Positions 26,242 through 38,923 of a stretch of 64,000 nucleotides of DNA are shown in pieces. The position numbers were made by a program, and so were the translations under genes. The notes below the pieces were generated by a model. The model did not search any database. It was not told the origin of the DNA and worked only from the letters and a program-made list of their open reading frames with translations. This stretch comes from Phascolomyces articulosus (Eukaryota; Mucoromycota; Mucoromycetes; Mucorales; Lichtheimiaceae). The stretch is from assembly GCA_025677815.1 (NCBI GenBank), contig JAIXMP010000064.1, positions 62,001 to 126,000 on the forward strand, read 5' to 3'. The stretch's first letter is position 1. Every line of letters starts with the position of its first letter.

Positions 26242-26723
26242 TTATGCTGTTTCGCCATGAGGTTGTGTAGCTGTACAACCAGGTTGAGCATTTGTTGCCA
26301 TAGGTGTAGGTGTTGTGGCAGTTTCTGCATGTAAATGATTTTTATCACCTACAGTTGTCTTTTGTGGTGGAGCAATACCAGTTAATCGTGCCTTTTTATA
26401 TATATATATATATAATTGATAAGCATTATTTTTTAGTTCTAATAAATATGTACATATGCAAGGTCCATAATATATATATATATATACTACTTACCAATTC
26501 TTCTTCAAGTTTGCCTTGTTTCTTTAATTCCATTCTACGATTTACAAGCATACCAACATTGACCATATAATATACTAAATATTCGCGCACATTAATAAAT
26601 GAGGTTATATACTTTGTTAAAAAAACAATTTCGTCATTTCTTTTTCTTTTTACCTGTTGTTCCCGCAAGAAACAATACTGCCGACTTTTGTGCAATATCA
26701 GCCAATGACGAAGGGAGCGGCAT
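26242..26723 (-). CDS. Small mitochondrial membrane protein, Cox14-like
   Basis: Three exons (26654-26723, 26495-26574, 26242-26391) join in phase to 99 residues. Cox14 is a small inner-membrane factor that couples Cox1 synthesis to cytochrome oxidase assembly. The protein starts MPLPSSLADIAQKSAVLFLAGTT, then VYYMVNVGMLVNRRMELKKQ. That is a short N-terminal helix, one membrane segment (about residues 14-34), a basic stretch and a polar Thr/Pro tail. This order and length fit fungal Cox14, but the family is weakly conserved. Another single-pass mitochondrial assembly factor is possible. Call is an inference from layout plus partial sequence resemblance. Confidence 0.5.
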
Positions 26724-27620
26724 AATGAATATAGTGTTGTATATAGTATAAGGTAAGGTAGGTATGGTTGGGTAGAGTTTCAACTCAAAAAAAAAAAAAA
26801 GAAATCCCTTGCGACGGAACTCTAAGCCTTCTACCCTGGTTTTGTATGGCTCAATAATTTACCTAGTCACACACTTTATTGGTCAATGCGTATCTTTCCA
26901 AAATAAAATATGTGGGGGCTCTAGAAGCGTGGGTATACTTGAAATCTTTTCGTATCCTTATAGCTTATAGGATAAACCTATAACAACCCATGCCTTATTA
27001 GTTGTGAGAGAGGGTATTAATAGCATCTTAATTTGGTTTCTATGTATATCCATATAAAAATATATGATGATATTTGATATGTAATTTACAATTTGACTAG
27101 CAATATTGTCTCATAACATGATCTTTTACTATTTAAGTTTTATAGAAGTGTTCCTGTCATTTTTTTTATGTTTGCTTTTATACTTATATGGATGGATGGA
27201 TCTATAATAATCAGAGATAATATATATTAAATTGGGCTAAATGCCCCATATCTGCATACTTAAATGCACTTGATAAGAATATGGAAAAGGTACAACTTGT
27301 TTATTTGTCCTTTCTGCATACAATGATGGTTGAATTAGACTCTAAAAGAAAATCGGTATTATACGATGACATACTATTCTACATTCTATTAGATCCAAGA
27401 AGATTATACTTTACTCTCTCGGATACATCGTTTCATTGCCAACAATGGAAACAATTTTTTATACCCAAAAATATAAAGCGGAGGATATTTTTTTTGACAA
27501 GCAGATCAGAATATTATTGGTTTGCGGCGAGTTCGCCACTTCTCTCTCTCTCAGGGGGAGGAGTTTCGATGAACTTCTGTACCTCTTTTTTTTTTTTGCT
27601 TCATCAACATTTGAACCATC
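26724..27620. promoter_or_regulatory. Divergent region, Cox14-like / coactosin
   Basis: No gene seen. About 900 bases between divergent starts. The open frame at 27281-27637 overlaps the coactosin start in another frame and lacks family resemblance. A pyrimidine tract (CTCTCTCT and T10) lies at 27541-27600, just before the coactosin ATG, which is a common fungal leader feature. Confidence 0.45.
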
Positions 27621-28239
27621 ATGTCCCTCAACGTTAGCGATCCTGAAATTGCTACAGCTTATGAAGATGTCCGAGATGACAAGACTTCAACTGATTGGGC
27701 ATTCTTTGATTTCGCTAATGGTAAACCTGATCGTCTTAAGGTTGCTGGTTCCGGCTCCGGTGGTCTTTCCGAGTTTGTTGGACAACTTAAGCCAGAGCTT
27801 GCCGGCTGGGGTTACGTTCGTTTGAACATGAGCAATGATGAGTAAGTATTTACTGATTCCTTATTTTCGTATGAACAACTATTTGTATATCAATGAAAAA
27901 GGAGAGAGTTTTGTCAAGAGTTATTGTTGTATGGAAAGGAAAAGGAAAAAAAGTAGGGAATGGATATTGATTGTTAATGGTGGTTTTCGTTTTTTTTTTA
28001 AAAAAAAAAGATATTCGCAACGTATTAAGTTTGTCCTTGTTCCATGGTGTGGTGAATCAGTTGGTATTATGCGCAAAGCAAAGCTTAGTATCCAAATTGC
28101 TGATGTCAAGAATATTCTTCGTAACTTTCATATTGAGGTGCCGGCATCTCAGGTGCAGGATTTGGATGAAAAGGATATCATGACTAGACTTCGACGTGCT
28201 GGTGGTGCCAATTATGATAGACAATCGAGCAACTATTAA
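27621..28239 (+). CDS. Coactosin-like ADF-H domain actin-binding protein
   Basis: Two exons (27621-27841, 28011-28239) join in phase to 149 residues, the size of coactosin (about 142). Coactosin binds F-actin and counteracts capping without severing. One ADF-H domain fills the protein. The visible blocks are DPEIATAYEDVRDDKTSTDWAFF, then SEFVGQLKPELAGWGYVRL, then IKFVLVPWCGESVGIMRKAK, and the C-terminal signature RLRRAGGANYDRQ, which is characteristic of coactosin rather than cofilin or twinfilin. The exon junction restores EYSQRIKFVLV. Codon use is rather C/T-rich in the wobble position compared with neighbours, which would suit high expression (inference). Confidence 0.93.
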
Positions 28240-28486
28240 ACTTATTTATGATTCCCTTTTTACCCTTTGCTCATCACTTTTTTTTCCTGCCCTTTCGTTT
28301 TCTTTATTATTGTTAATTAAAATAAGACAAAACTACCATCTATCTTTTTTTTTTTGCACATATAGACAACAACAATATCCAATGCAGAAATCAATCTCCT
28401 TGAAATAGGAATTGTAATTTTCTTTTTATATTACAAAAACAAAAAAATATTGTAATAGACATGGGGAAAGAAACAAAGGATAGGCA
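28240..28486. other. Convergent 3' region, coactosin / 79-residue protein gene
   Basis: No gene seen; holds the two 3' UTRs. Confidence 0.45.
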
Positions 28487-28877
28487 CTATAATGATCGTT
28501 GAACGGATCGACGTAATGGCTTGTTTTCGGTGGTAGTCTCACTATTGGTATCTTGTTCCTTCTGTAAAGTTTGTTGACCTTGTTCTGCTGTAGGTGAAAA
28601 ACCACCAACAGATGTGTATTGTCTTAATCTATAATCTGTATATTTCTTGCTGCCAATATAACCACCCAAGGCACCTATTTAATTGTTATTGTTTTTAAGT
28701 AAGCTTAAATATTGAACAAAAAATTCCATATTTCAATATACATACACACAGCCAAAGCAGTCCTATAAATATATAACAATCATTTTTTTTTAGCTACTGC
28801 TTTAAAATGACATTAACTGATTTACATCTTATCATTACTTACCATCCAACAAAGATCGATTTTGGTGAGTTTTTCAT
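28487..28877 (-). CDS. 79-residue single-pass membrane protein, unrecognised
   Basis: Three exons (28843-28877, 28746-28762, 28487-28674) join in phase to 79 residues. The middle exon is only 17 bases. Its donor gtatgt is the only one of three nearby GT choices that keeps the frame open. The protein has a short basic start (MKNSPKSIF), one hydrophobic segment (VGWTALAVCALGGYIG, about residues 10-25), then KKYTDYRLRQY and a polar Gln/Glu/Thr tail ending in a basic stretch. This is the layout of many small mitochondrial inner-membrane or ER proteins, but I do not recognise the family. It is divergent from the 2H-like gene with 144 bases between starts. Confidence 0.6.
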
Positions 28878-29021
28878 AATGTTGACAACAGAATAAAGAA
28901 ATTATTCAGAGAGAGCTCAACCAATATGCTGAAATTTGCCCAAAAAAAATCACGTCACTTTTATGTGCTTGACCTCCTCCTGAGAGAAATATCACACATT
29001 AGCTTTTTTGTATAAAACACA

Positions 29022-29765
29022 ATGAACAATTGTCCTCCTTCAACGAAAGAACTTATTCTTTACTTAGAACCAACACCAACCTCGCCATTTCGGATTCAAG
29101 TGGACAAATTTATTGAAGATTCAAAAACACAATTTTATCCAACAACTGCTTGTAAGTACAAATGCCATTGTTCTATGACAGGTTTCTTTACTATTCCAAA
29201 TGATGATAAAGAACTACACCATATCATTGATCTATTGAACAAGCTTGTACACAAAAGTTATAACAGCAATGATGATAATTCAATAAAACAATCACCCACC
29301 GTCGGGACAACACCACTCCTTGTAAAAAAACCAAAGACCATCATCTTGGATGATGTAACAAACACAACAACAATTGACCAATATCCAATGCACCTTTTAT
29401 TACCAATCGAGGTTCCTAAACGATTCCATAGTCTTGTACGTGATTTTGCTTCAGAATTAGCGTCTACCACCCATAATAATACTATTGTACGGTCCAAAAG
29501 CATTAATCATATAAGCCTTGCGTACTGGGATGAACCATATGCAACCCACGATCAAACATTGGAGTGGCATCATCTTGTCTTACATGATCAACTGATGAAT
29601 CGTATGTACCAGGCCGCATCTGATATCTTTAATAACAACACAGCAACTATTGATGGATGGGATTTTGTCCTGTATGAGCGAACATTTAAAGGCGTCGAAA
29701 TTGGTAGTTGTCATCAATTTGTAGAATGGGGACGGTGGACAACCTCGCCTCCTCCTCCATTATGA
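29022..29765 (+). CDS. 2H-phosphoesterase-like protein
   Basis: Single exon of 247 residues. Two His-x-Ser motifs, CHCSMTGFF (about residues 48-56) and NHISLAYWDE (about 165-174), each lie in a hydrophobic strand context, as expected for the two catalytic HxS/T motifs of the 2H superfamily (cyclic phosphodiesterases, RNA ligase-like). ELHHIIDLLNKLV after the first motif would be the intervening helix, and VPKRFHSLVRDFASELA precedes the second. The region between carries Asn/Thr-rich loops. The C-terminus has WDFVLYERTFKG, a closing strand. This is an assignment by motif only. The substrate is unknown, and the protein may be specific to early-diverging fungi. Convergent with the ARMC7 gene, with 41 bases between stop codons. 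Confidence 0.5.
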   Translation: MNNCPPSTKELILYLEPTPTSPFRIQVDKFIEDSKTQFYPTTACKYKCHCSMTGFFTIPNDDKELHHIIDLLNKLVHKSYNSNDDNSIKQSPTVGTTPLLVKKPKTIILDDVTNTTTIDQYPMHLLLPIEVPKRFHSLVRDFASELASTTHNNTIVRSKSINHISLAYWDEPYATHDQTLEWHHLVLHDQLMNRMYQAASDIFNNNTATIDGWDFVLYERTFKGVEIGSCHQFVEWGRWTTSPPPPL

Positions 29766-29806
29766 AATACAATACAAATGTGATGTAACTTTTTCATTAT
29801 CATTAT

Positions 29807-30573
29807 TCAGTAACTGATTGAGAAATAATCTGTTAAAAATACTGTTGCAACTGTTACAATTCGGGTATCAACTTGCTGATGTTGTTGAAGGTTTAATAGG
29901 GCCTCCTTTAATGTCTTGGTTAAGATGACTATATAGTATATACATACAACTGGTAAATAATAATAATTTACGTAATGTAACGTAGAAATAAAATTCCAAT
30001 ACCTTCTTGGGAGGATTCATTTACAAGAAGCATTAGAGTAGTCATTGCGTTGATAACTGTATCTGTGGTAATAGCCTGTTGTTGTGTATTGGTTTGAATT
30101 AATGCAACGATAGATTCGATATGTTTTGGGTTGGATATAAGATATTGATAATGTTGTGGATCGAGACAAATGTTTGCGAGACCCCCTGCACCAAATTCTT
30201 TCAAGAGAGGATCTTGCTGTTGGATTGCATCTATTTAGCCCATTATCCAAAAAAATTATTATTATTAAAGGAAGATATGTGTAAGCACCGTTTGAATAGC
30301 TATTTACCAATGAAAATTTCAATTACATTCACTTGCCAGAGCCATCCATGATTAATAGAATCATACGCAAAGTTTCCGAGGTTTGCTAATACTTGCTGTT
30401 TAGCCTCTATAAAAAAAATTAATACCTCAAAAGCAAAAGGATCTTTTATTGAATCTTAATGTATACATGTTATAAAAGACATTACCATTATCTTTGGTTG
30501 TATGATATTCTTGAACGAGTTGGCTTAAAAACTGTTCACGATCCGGCAGATGTCGTTTGCGTGATTGTGACAT
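29807..30573 (-). CDS. ARMC7: Armadillo-like protein ARMC7 homologue
   Basis: Four exons (30486-30573, 30308-30406, 30003-30230, 29807-29928) join in phase to 178 residues; human ARMC7 is about 198. ARM-type helices are readable. Exon 2 gives EAKQQVLANLGNFAYDS, matching the ARMC7 block QVLANLANFAYD. Exon 3 gives LLKEFGAGGLANICLDPQH, then VINAMTTLMLLVNES. Exon 4 gives a final helix, VATVFLTDYF. The first residues (MSQSRKRHLPDREQFLSQLV) are basic. ARMC7 has been linked to spliceosome-associated complexes in animals, and its role in fungi is not established to my knowledge. The gene is absent from budding yeast as far as I recall. Divergent from the PPR gene with 125 bases between starts. Confidence 0.82.
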
Positions 30574-30698
30574 ATTTTTTAATTGTATGCTAATAATAAG
30601 AAGTAATACCTAAAGGCCAACAAGGTTCGGATACTGAAAATAACAAAATAATAAAAAAAACAATGGACAGGACCTTTTTTTTGTTGTTGACTTATTCA

Positions 30699-32761
30699 AT
30701 GTTACGATCACGCCTGATCTGTACGGGATGCATCAAACGTCTTTTTCATAATGTTCCAAAAGGTACACGGTAGCGAAAAGAGGAAACATTGGAATCTATC
30801 GGCTATGTAACATAGATACTAACTTTCGGTTTGTACAAAAAAAACAGCAGATAAAGGCCATAATCTTGTCAACCATTCAAAAACGACACACACCGCCTTT
30901 TATTCATGTCCATCGACGCGATTGTATCAAAGAGTGAATTATTCTACGAGTTCAACGGCAACAGCAATTAAAGAACAACATGGCATAACAGCAGAAGAAA
31001 CGCAATTTATCAATACAAACAATAATAACAATAGTAAAAAACCGACCAGGAACAAAAAGATGCGATTTTTAGAAAGAACTCACAGCAAAATGCAAGAAAG
31101 TTTGGATATATCGTCAGCTATTAATCGTTCAGGGGAACAAACGTTAGAAATAATTGTAGGACTTGCTCGTAGATTGGATAAAGCAAACATTTCTTATAAC
31201 ACTACTACATATGAACATTTATTAAGTGCATATTCAAAATTGGGCCATACGGATCAAATTATGCCTTTGCTTGCTGATATGTATCGAAAAGACATTCGAC
31301 CTAGTGCCAATTTTTTTCATAATGCACTGAAGGTAAGGTTTTTTTTTAAAGAAAAAGATACAAAGTAAATGTATTGGAGATTATCATGTGCATTGAACCC
31401 ATTTATTTATTTATTTTTCTTTTATGAAAGTTGGCATCACGTTTCGCTGACGCAAGATTACAAGCACTTGTACTAGAAGAAATGAAAAAATCTGGGCATG
31501 ATATAAAATCACCTGGAGTATACAGTTATTTATTTCGATGTATGCGAAATAATGGTGAAATCGAACGAATGATTGATACGCTGGAAGAGATGCGAAAGGA
31601 AAACATTACACCACCATTATACATATATCGTCAGTTCGTGAGTTTATGCCTAGAATTCAAGGAACCAGATATTGCATATAATTTATTGAAAGAGGCGGCA
31701 GCATTGGATTCTTTTGCAGCACATCATCAACATTTGTACATGGATTTACTTCGTTGTGGTGCACTTATGGGATCCGTAAGTAAATGATAACTGGAAAATA
31801 TATTAATGCCACATATATTTATAAATACTAAAATAACTTTATTTATTTATCATCATTGAAACAGCATATGATTGTTAAGGATATGTGGAAAGTAGCTGTT
31901 TTGGATCATGGTATCAAACCAGATGAAGGGCTTTGTCATTATGTTTTACACGTTGCGGCCAAATACGGTAATTCTGAACTTGGTAGTGATGTGATACGAA
32001 TCATTGGAAAATTGGGATATCCATATAAAGAATCACATTTTGCACCACTTGTTGAGGCATTTGCGGCGACTGGGGATTGGAAAAGTACACTTCATGTGTT
32101 ACATTTAATACGTAAAGCAGGTGTTATTCCTACTCAAGAGACATCACGATCGATCGTCTACAAGTTAGGAAATGATGTTGACGCTATTCGCATTGCACGT
32201 AAAGCATTGGATGATTTAAAACAAGATAGTGCGGTTGATATTTTAGCATTTAATTTAATTATTCATGCATTTGCGCACAACAACCAATACGCAGACGCTA
32301 TGGAAACATTTTCCAAGGCAACAGAAATGAAAATCAAGATCAACATTGAAACCATCCATGCTGTACTAGACGCGTGTATCCATGCCAAAGAAGTCAATGT
32401 GGGTATAAAAGTATTCAACCAATTCGTTAACACAGATATCAGCAGTGGTGACCATCAGGAAGATATAGTAATGAATCCGAATCCAACGACCATGAGCAAG
32501 ATGGTAACCCTTATGTGCACGCAAGATGACTACGAAGATGCCTTTAAGTATCTGGAACTGATGAAATCGATGGGATTTGTTCCTTTACGGGGATGTTACT
32601 ATCGCCTCGTTAAAAAGCTTGCTAGCCATCAAGATCCAAGACTTAATATAGCACTGGAAGAGATGAAGGCTTGTGGTTATCAGTTAAATGCATTTTTGCA
32701 AGGACATATTGATAAACATACTCCTTCAGAAGAACTATATAATAGAAAATATACTCCATAG
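30699..32761 (+). CDS. Pentatricopeptide-repeat protein, probably mitochondrial
   Basis: Four exons (30699-30762, 30848-31332, 31431-31775, 31865-32761) join in phase to 596 residues. The main open frame has no ATG at its 5' end, so I added exon 1, which supplies MLRSRLICTGCIKRLFHNVPK, a basic presequence-like start. The intron contains TACTAAC as a branch point and a CAGCAG double acceptor at 30845-30850. PPR units run through most of the chain, for example YNTTTYEHLLSAYSKLGHTD, VYSYLFRCMRNNGEIERMID and ILAFNLIIHAFAHNNQYADA. Each has the usual 35-residue helix-turn-helix spacing. PPR proteins bind organellar RNA to control stability, processing or translation, and the RNA target cannot be read. 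No DYW, SMR or other catalytic tail is present. Confidence 0.85.
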
Positions 32762-32933
32762 AATACATTTATATACATTTGTTATAAGCAGCGTATTTAA
32801 TATTTGTGATTGTATACCCCCACTTCCTGTCAAATTTAAAAAGTTTATTCTGTTTCACACCCAGCTTTTTAAAATATATTTTTTATATGTTGCTTCCTCG
32901 CGTGTTGAAACTAATTCCTTCAAGAAACCGACA

Positions 32934-35900
32934 ATGACAGCGGTCAGACATCGCTTTGCCGAAATTCATCAGGCTGATGAGGTCATTAAAACTGACAAAC
33001 TATGGTCAGCTTTAACAAGCAATGAATTATCTGGCATTACAGTTTCGAGTGTTTGCCAAAAGATTATCCGCAATGTTGAAACTGGATTGTTTCAATTCAA
33101 TGACACACTACTCCATTTGCAAAACCTCCTCCTTACTTGTACTGATCGATTAAAAACAAGTGTATTTTTTCGAACTATATCAGTATTATTACAACATCAC
33201 GGACAAAAAACTGAACTTCACAATGCACTCGAGTTTACATTAACCTCAACAACACGAAGTAGCACAACGACAGCGCAGAACATGATGGTCCATCCGTTTA
33301 TCACTATTTGTCGTCAGAGACCCGAACTTTGTGATGATGTATTCTTTGAGGTGGATTTCTTGCTTTCAGAATATAATGATCACCAGTATACCTATAGTCT
33401 ACTCGACACATTGGGGATATTTTTTGATAGTATTTTGCTAACTTCCATGGCTGCAACAACGCCAGATGGCCAAAAGTTGCAACAGAAAGCATTACTTGGA
33501 CGCTTTTCAAAACCGTATCCATCTACAACACTGCGCATCGAGTTGTACTATTACCTTGTCAATGTTATTGAACGATTTCCAACACGAAGGGCGATGAGTT
33601 TTTATTTAGAATTGATTGACTTTGTCATGGCTGTGTTTACGAGTCCAGAACTGCCTGAGAAAGACTTGAAATCCATCGCTACTATATTGTTTTATCAACT
33701 TCTTTGTCGTGCCTATGATGGTGCTACCTATGGGTATCCAGCATTACCTTATTTACAACGACTTCAACGTATATACGATACTCGAGACATTTGCAGCAAT
33801 CAGCCATTAACAGTACCGAATTTTTACTTGACATGGCCCAGTTACAGTTATTTATTGATCACTGCTCAAACTGTAGATGATCAAAATATTGTGCTCGAAT
33901 TAATGCAGAAAACAATTTACGCCAATCGCCAAAACGAAGCCTTTGACAATACACTACTTACTGTAGCCATGTTACCACTTTTTCAAACATGGACAGAAAT
34001 CGTAGATGATCAGCGTGATCTAGGTGCAAAACAACGCAAGATATTGACTTTGGATATATTGTCACATGTATCTACTTATGCTGATTCTTCGATAAAAGAG
34101 AAGTTGGGAGCTAAAGAAAATGTAAGTTGTATATAAAGAAATTGAACGAAATGAACAGAAAAACATCTGTCGCTCACATACATGCAAAGATCGATATCAG
34201 CATAGAAATAATTAACGGTGTTGTTAATCTTCTTTCTTGTATAGATTACGGGTACGCTAGAAGAATTTGAAATAACTGGTACGATGGCACATATGATTCC
34301 GTTTCTTTTAAACTTTATCGATGGCCAGTTAAGCAACAACGAGACAACGCCAATCAGCTCGGTGTCACACATACATACACTCATTTTTACGACACCTCAC
34401 GTATTCTCAAATAACACGAGCACGAGGCACTCGAGTCTTGATCGTATCACACAGTTATCCTCTATCAACACTGGTCAACACTCATTCAAATTCCCTGTAT
34501 TTTTGCTTATTATGTACTTGATGCGATCTAAAGATATCATGACAAGCGAAACGTTCTTACACACCTACCAGATGGTGATACCCTCCCTTGTTGACACAAA
34601 TGATCCGATTACGACAACAAAAATTTTACAGACAGTTCTCCCCATGATCCATGGGGGTTACGGTAGCAATAAACAGGGTCGTGATACTATTATGGCAGCG
34701 ATTGGATTTAAGACGTTGGTTAAAATTTACGAGCAGCAACCACGCGTATGGCATGAAGTAAAAAAAGCCATGGCTAATTGGATCTTGCATCGAAAATCCA
34801 CCATGCGATCCGATGACACTTTATCGATACAGATGGAATTAGCGATCTTAACAAGTATGCGAGATCTTTGTACTGACCATCCAAGAACTTGTGCTCAGGA
34901 TATTCTACCCATGGCAATTTCACTGCTTCAATCATGTAACGATTTGAATGTTGCGTCACTCGCTCTAATTGTTAGCATTATGTGCGCTTGTGTAAATGCT
35001 GGATTAGCTGAACCACGGTCATTATGGAATGTGTCGATTAGTTATATTGCCTCGTTTGCAATGGAGCATCCGCAGAAGGAAATGGTTACATTATGGACAA
35101 AAATATGTGATTTTTTCGCCATTGTAGGTGATGCAAATGAAGGTAATATATCTGCCCTCAAAATGTCGATTTTTTTGTTGATATAAGATAAATACTTAAC
35201 ATACTGATAAAATACTTTTTTAAAATAATATATTCAAATAATATATTCAAATAGTGTCCGAATCATATTATGAATTTAAGGAGGATATACTTTTCAATTA
35301 TCTCGAGCCATTAATCTCATCAGATTATAAAACAATCCGATCGTCTGCCCTCTCTGCACTTGCTCATTTTCCAGCTGATGATATGCTGCGCCTTTTACCC
35401 GAGAAAGCAAAGCAATTTACGGATGAAATTATTGCAGCTCCTGATGACGCACAAATTACAATACTCGGACAATTGCTTTCTCATGAACTTGACCATATGC
35501 GACGCAATTTATTCAAGGAAGATACCGTATCCAATAAATTCAACAGTACTCCAAACGAAACATCATCATCATTACAAAGGGAAAAGTTAGCTAACAAGGA
35601 ACAATCTGCTATTGGAGAAAAAGAGGCAGAATTGACAGATCATTTTGTCAAAACATGGGAGCAAGCAGGAATGGCACCAGGCGTCCGTACAGGCTATACT
35701 ATTGCTGTATTACATGCTAGTAACAGCCATGTTAAAGATTGTGGTTCATCAGCAAGTGATTCGATGTCTAAAGCAAAATGGTATCGATGTATGACAACTT
35801 CGATTGGCGACATTGCCTTAACTGACCATTTGCTTGTACGTATATCTTGTCTTTCCGGTTGGATATCCCTATTTGAGACCGTACTTGGCCAAGGCGATTC

Positions 35901-38832
35901 GACACTCGAGGTTAAAAGTGCACAAAAAATATTGCATGATCTCTTGGCAAGACTTGAAAAGAGCACTGTTCCTGGAACAACATGTAATACTCTTTTAGCA
36001 CTTACTGGTTTTGTATTGACAGCGCATCGATTAGAGCCTTCATTTGGTGTTTCATGCGCAACCCAGTTAATCGACATCCTTTGTTCCAAGTATATCATTG
36101 ACTCACAGCTACAAATAACTAATAGCAACAGCAACCGATCCACACTTGTTACAAGCGATGAAGTTCAGTTTGCAGCAAGTATTTGCCTTGGTCATATTGC
36201 TGGATGTATAGTTTCGAATGAAAAACTAGCAACGCAACTTCTCGATTTAATGCTCAATCATGCCACTAACGACTGTAGTGACAAGAGTACCACAGTAGGA
36301 AGGGCATATAATAACATTGATACAGCTGTAGACCTTACTCAGTTTGCACGCGGTTATGCAGCCGCTATTTATACTGCTGCACTTGTTACGTGGCCAACAA
36401 AAACCCACATTATTGACAATCTTGCGAAAAATGGATCATCGAAATTATTACAGTATCTCAACGCAACATCTAACCAACAACGAGCTAACGAAAGCCGAAC
36501 TTTGGGAATCATGATGGGATGGGCATCAAAAATTCAATCATCGACAGATATGCATGATGTATGTTGCTTTGCTCTTGAAACACTCAAGAGTTATTCTGAA
36601 CAAGGATTATCATCACAGCTGAACAAGGGTAATTTGCTTGGATCTTGCTGGGTAGCTGCATACTCAGCTATAGATGACAATGGTAATTTTGATACGACGA
36701 CTTTGGATATATTACAGAAAGCCACTGATAAAGCTTCTAACGATGTGAGTGTAATGACAATAGAGTGTGCAAGAAATAAGGAAAAATTGACAGTTTTTTT
36801 TTCTCTAATATCTATTTTTGAAACAAAAGATCCAAATGACCCAGCATTATTATCATTTTAGTGTATCTCTGGCACATTTGAATCGTACACGTATTCTTCA
36901 TGGTCGAGAAGCAGAACACTCCAAGAGTTTTGGTGCACTTTTGCGAAAGGAAATCAAGATTATCAAAGAGAACGATGCTAATGCTGCAACTACAAGTATT
37001 TTGAGCCTTGGAAGCTTACTTGGTGTAGATTATCTTTCTGTATCCTTGAATATAGAACGATTGGCATCTGGAGTTCGTGCTTATAGTAATGAAGCTCGTA
37101 ACGAAGCACTTGATACCCTTGGTTACTCCGCTGGCGTGTTGAGTGGATCATTAGCTGTAGGCAATTTGAAGAATACTCGTATAGCTGCTGTTGTTTGTGG
37201 CAAGATAAACAACGTTGCTAGTACCATGTGTGATACCAAAATTTTGCAAGATCATAGTGGTAATAGCGAAGCAGCAGTTCAACTCTTGCTAAATGCATCT
37301 ACAGAACCTAAATCATATAGTCGACTCAATAACAATACTAGCTTTTTACGTGCTGTATTTGATTGCTTAACTGAACACGTTAACTTTAACGACCTTTATT
37401 CACCTCACATTGAACACTCTATGGGGATTCTTTTGTCAAGTTTATGCGATACACCAGGCCCATTGCCACCCGTCAATTGGTTTCCCCTATTAAATGATAT
37501 TTCTAAAGTCTCGAATCGTTTAAATGCATTGGCAATCAAGTTTGCTAGCCATCACGCAGCTACTTCCATGTCATTGACGGAGTATATTATTTCACAACTC
37601 TCGGAATCCCACAAGGATCGAACAATACAAGAGCTTCTAGCCAGTAAAACAGGGTTTGGTAAGGTGTTTGAATTAAGTGGTTTGCCCGATCTTAATCCAC
37701 TTAAAAATCCGAACGAAAAGCGCCGTGGTATGGATGCCGTTACCAAAAAAACAAGTATTTCGGAAATGCGGTGCATTGAAATATTTGAAATGTACATTAA
37801 AACGATTAAAGTGTCGGCGCCCGATATTCAGGTAAAAAGGATGGAAAAAATATGATTCATATTTTTCAAAGTAAAAACTTTATTAATCTGTGCATCTATT
37901 GTAGTTGATGTTTTTAACGACTTTGTCAGATCACCTTCCACCAATCATCAAAGTGATTGACGATGAGCATATAGAACTATTGGTCAATACATTACGTGAT
38001 ATAACTTATTTCAACATCACATTGCCCCTACTACACGGAAAGGATTCTTCACAAATATCCAACTTAATTCAAAAGGCAATCGAATGTAGTGTCAAGGATA
38101 GTGAACAAATCTACCAGCAGGATATCATACCTGAAACAGCAAACGCTCACTGTATTGCAATTTTTGAACTTTGTCGCCTTCGTCGAACAACAACAGTTAC
38201 TCCAATCCAGCTTATCATAGATACTATCCGACGCTTATTGATTAAGAAAATTTATGATGACACAACCTGGTACCATATCGCTAATGCAGTGCTTCAAATT
38301 GATTGCGAATCAACAAAACAGAAGCTAGCATGGGTAACACGTATTTTGGATACATTGATTGTTATTGGGAGCAGGAAGAACCCAGATGGTGAAGATGAAA
38401 ACCCAACAACACTTTTGGTTCAAGGACTCGCCAATGGACTACGACATGTTTTGTTATTGATGTGGTGGAATTCTGGTCGAATATCATTAAAAGACAACAA
38501 AGCAAAAGATCTGGAGACAACTTTACCAGATACAAGATATATGTTCGCTCATATCATGTATCTTAGTAATCAGCATCCCCAAGAGCAACAACAGGTATAG
38601 ATAGAATCGTTATATTCTGGATAGTTACTTTCACTGATGTCACTAAATTACCAATTATATTTATGTCTAGATTGTCAAACGTATCTTAAAACTGACTATA
38701 TTAGCAGATAGCTGGGGATCAGAAAATCAGTTGGAGAAATTCTTTACCCAAGTCATTCGTGATAGTCCTGAGCAAGCTATTACTTCTGCACAAAACTATG
38801 ACCAGATTGCACAGATAATTGTCAGCGAATAA
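32934..38832 (+). CDS. Focadhesin/RST1-type giant HEAT-repeat protein (DUF3730)
   Basis: Six exons (32934-34121, 34245-35142, 35255-36744, 36830-37831, 37905-38594, 38671-38832) join in phase to 1809 residues, almost exactly human focadhesin (about 1801). It is alpha-helical throughout with HEAT/ARM-like repeats. The block MIHGGYGSNKQGRDTIM, then IGFKTLVKIYEQQPRVWHEVKK, falls where DUF3730 is expected, followed by VSIMCACVNAGLAEPRSLW and the repeat SDYKTIRSSALSALAHFPAD. The C-terminal third ends DQIAQIIVSE. Animal focadhesin and plant RST1 are known partners that stabilise the cytosolic SKI-exosome system, so a role in mRNA decay is the best guess. The identification is from length, composition and remembered blocks, not alignment. 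It lies 172 bases downstream of the PPR gene on the same strand. Confidence 0.72.
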
Positions 38833-38923
38833 AAAATTTAAAATGTTCAATTAAACATTTTTATTATCATTTATTTTATGTTATTGATTATATACAACAT
38901 TTCAGCCTAAAAAAAAAAAAAAA

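Noticed and set aside
27281..27637. 118-codon open frame before coactosin
   Set aside because: Overlaps the coactosin start in another frame and runs through the pyrimidine-rich leader; probably untranslated.
35694..36143. 149-codon minus-strand open frame
   Set aside because: Fully antisense to exon 3 of the focadhesin-like gene, which stays open for 1490 bases.
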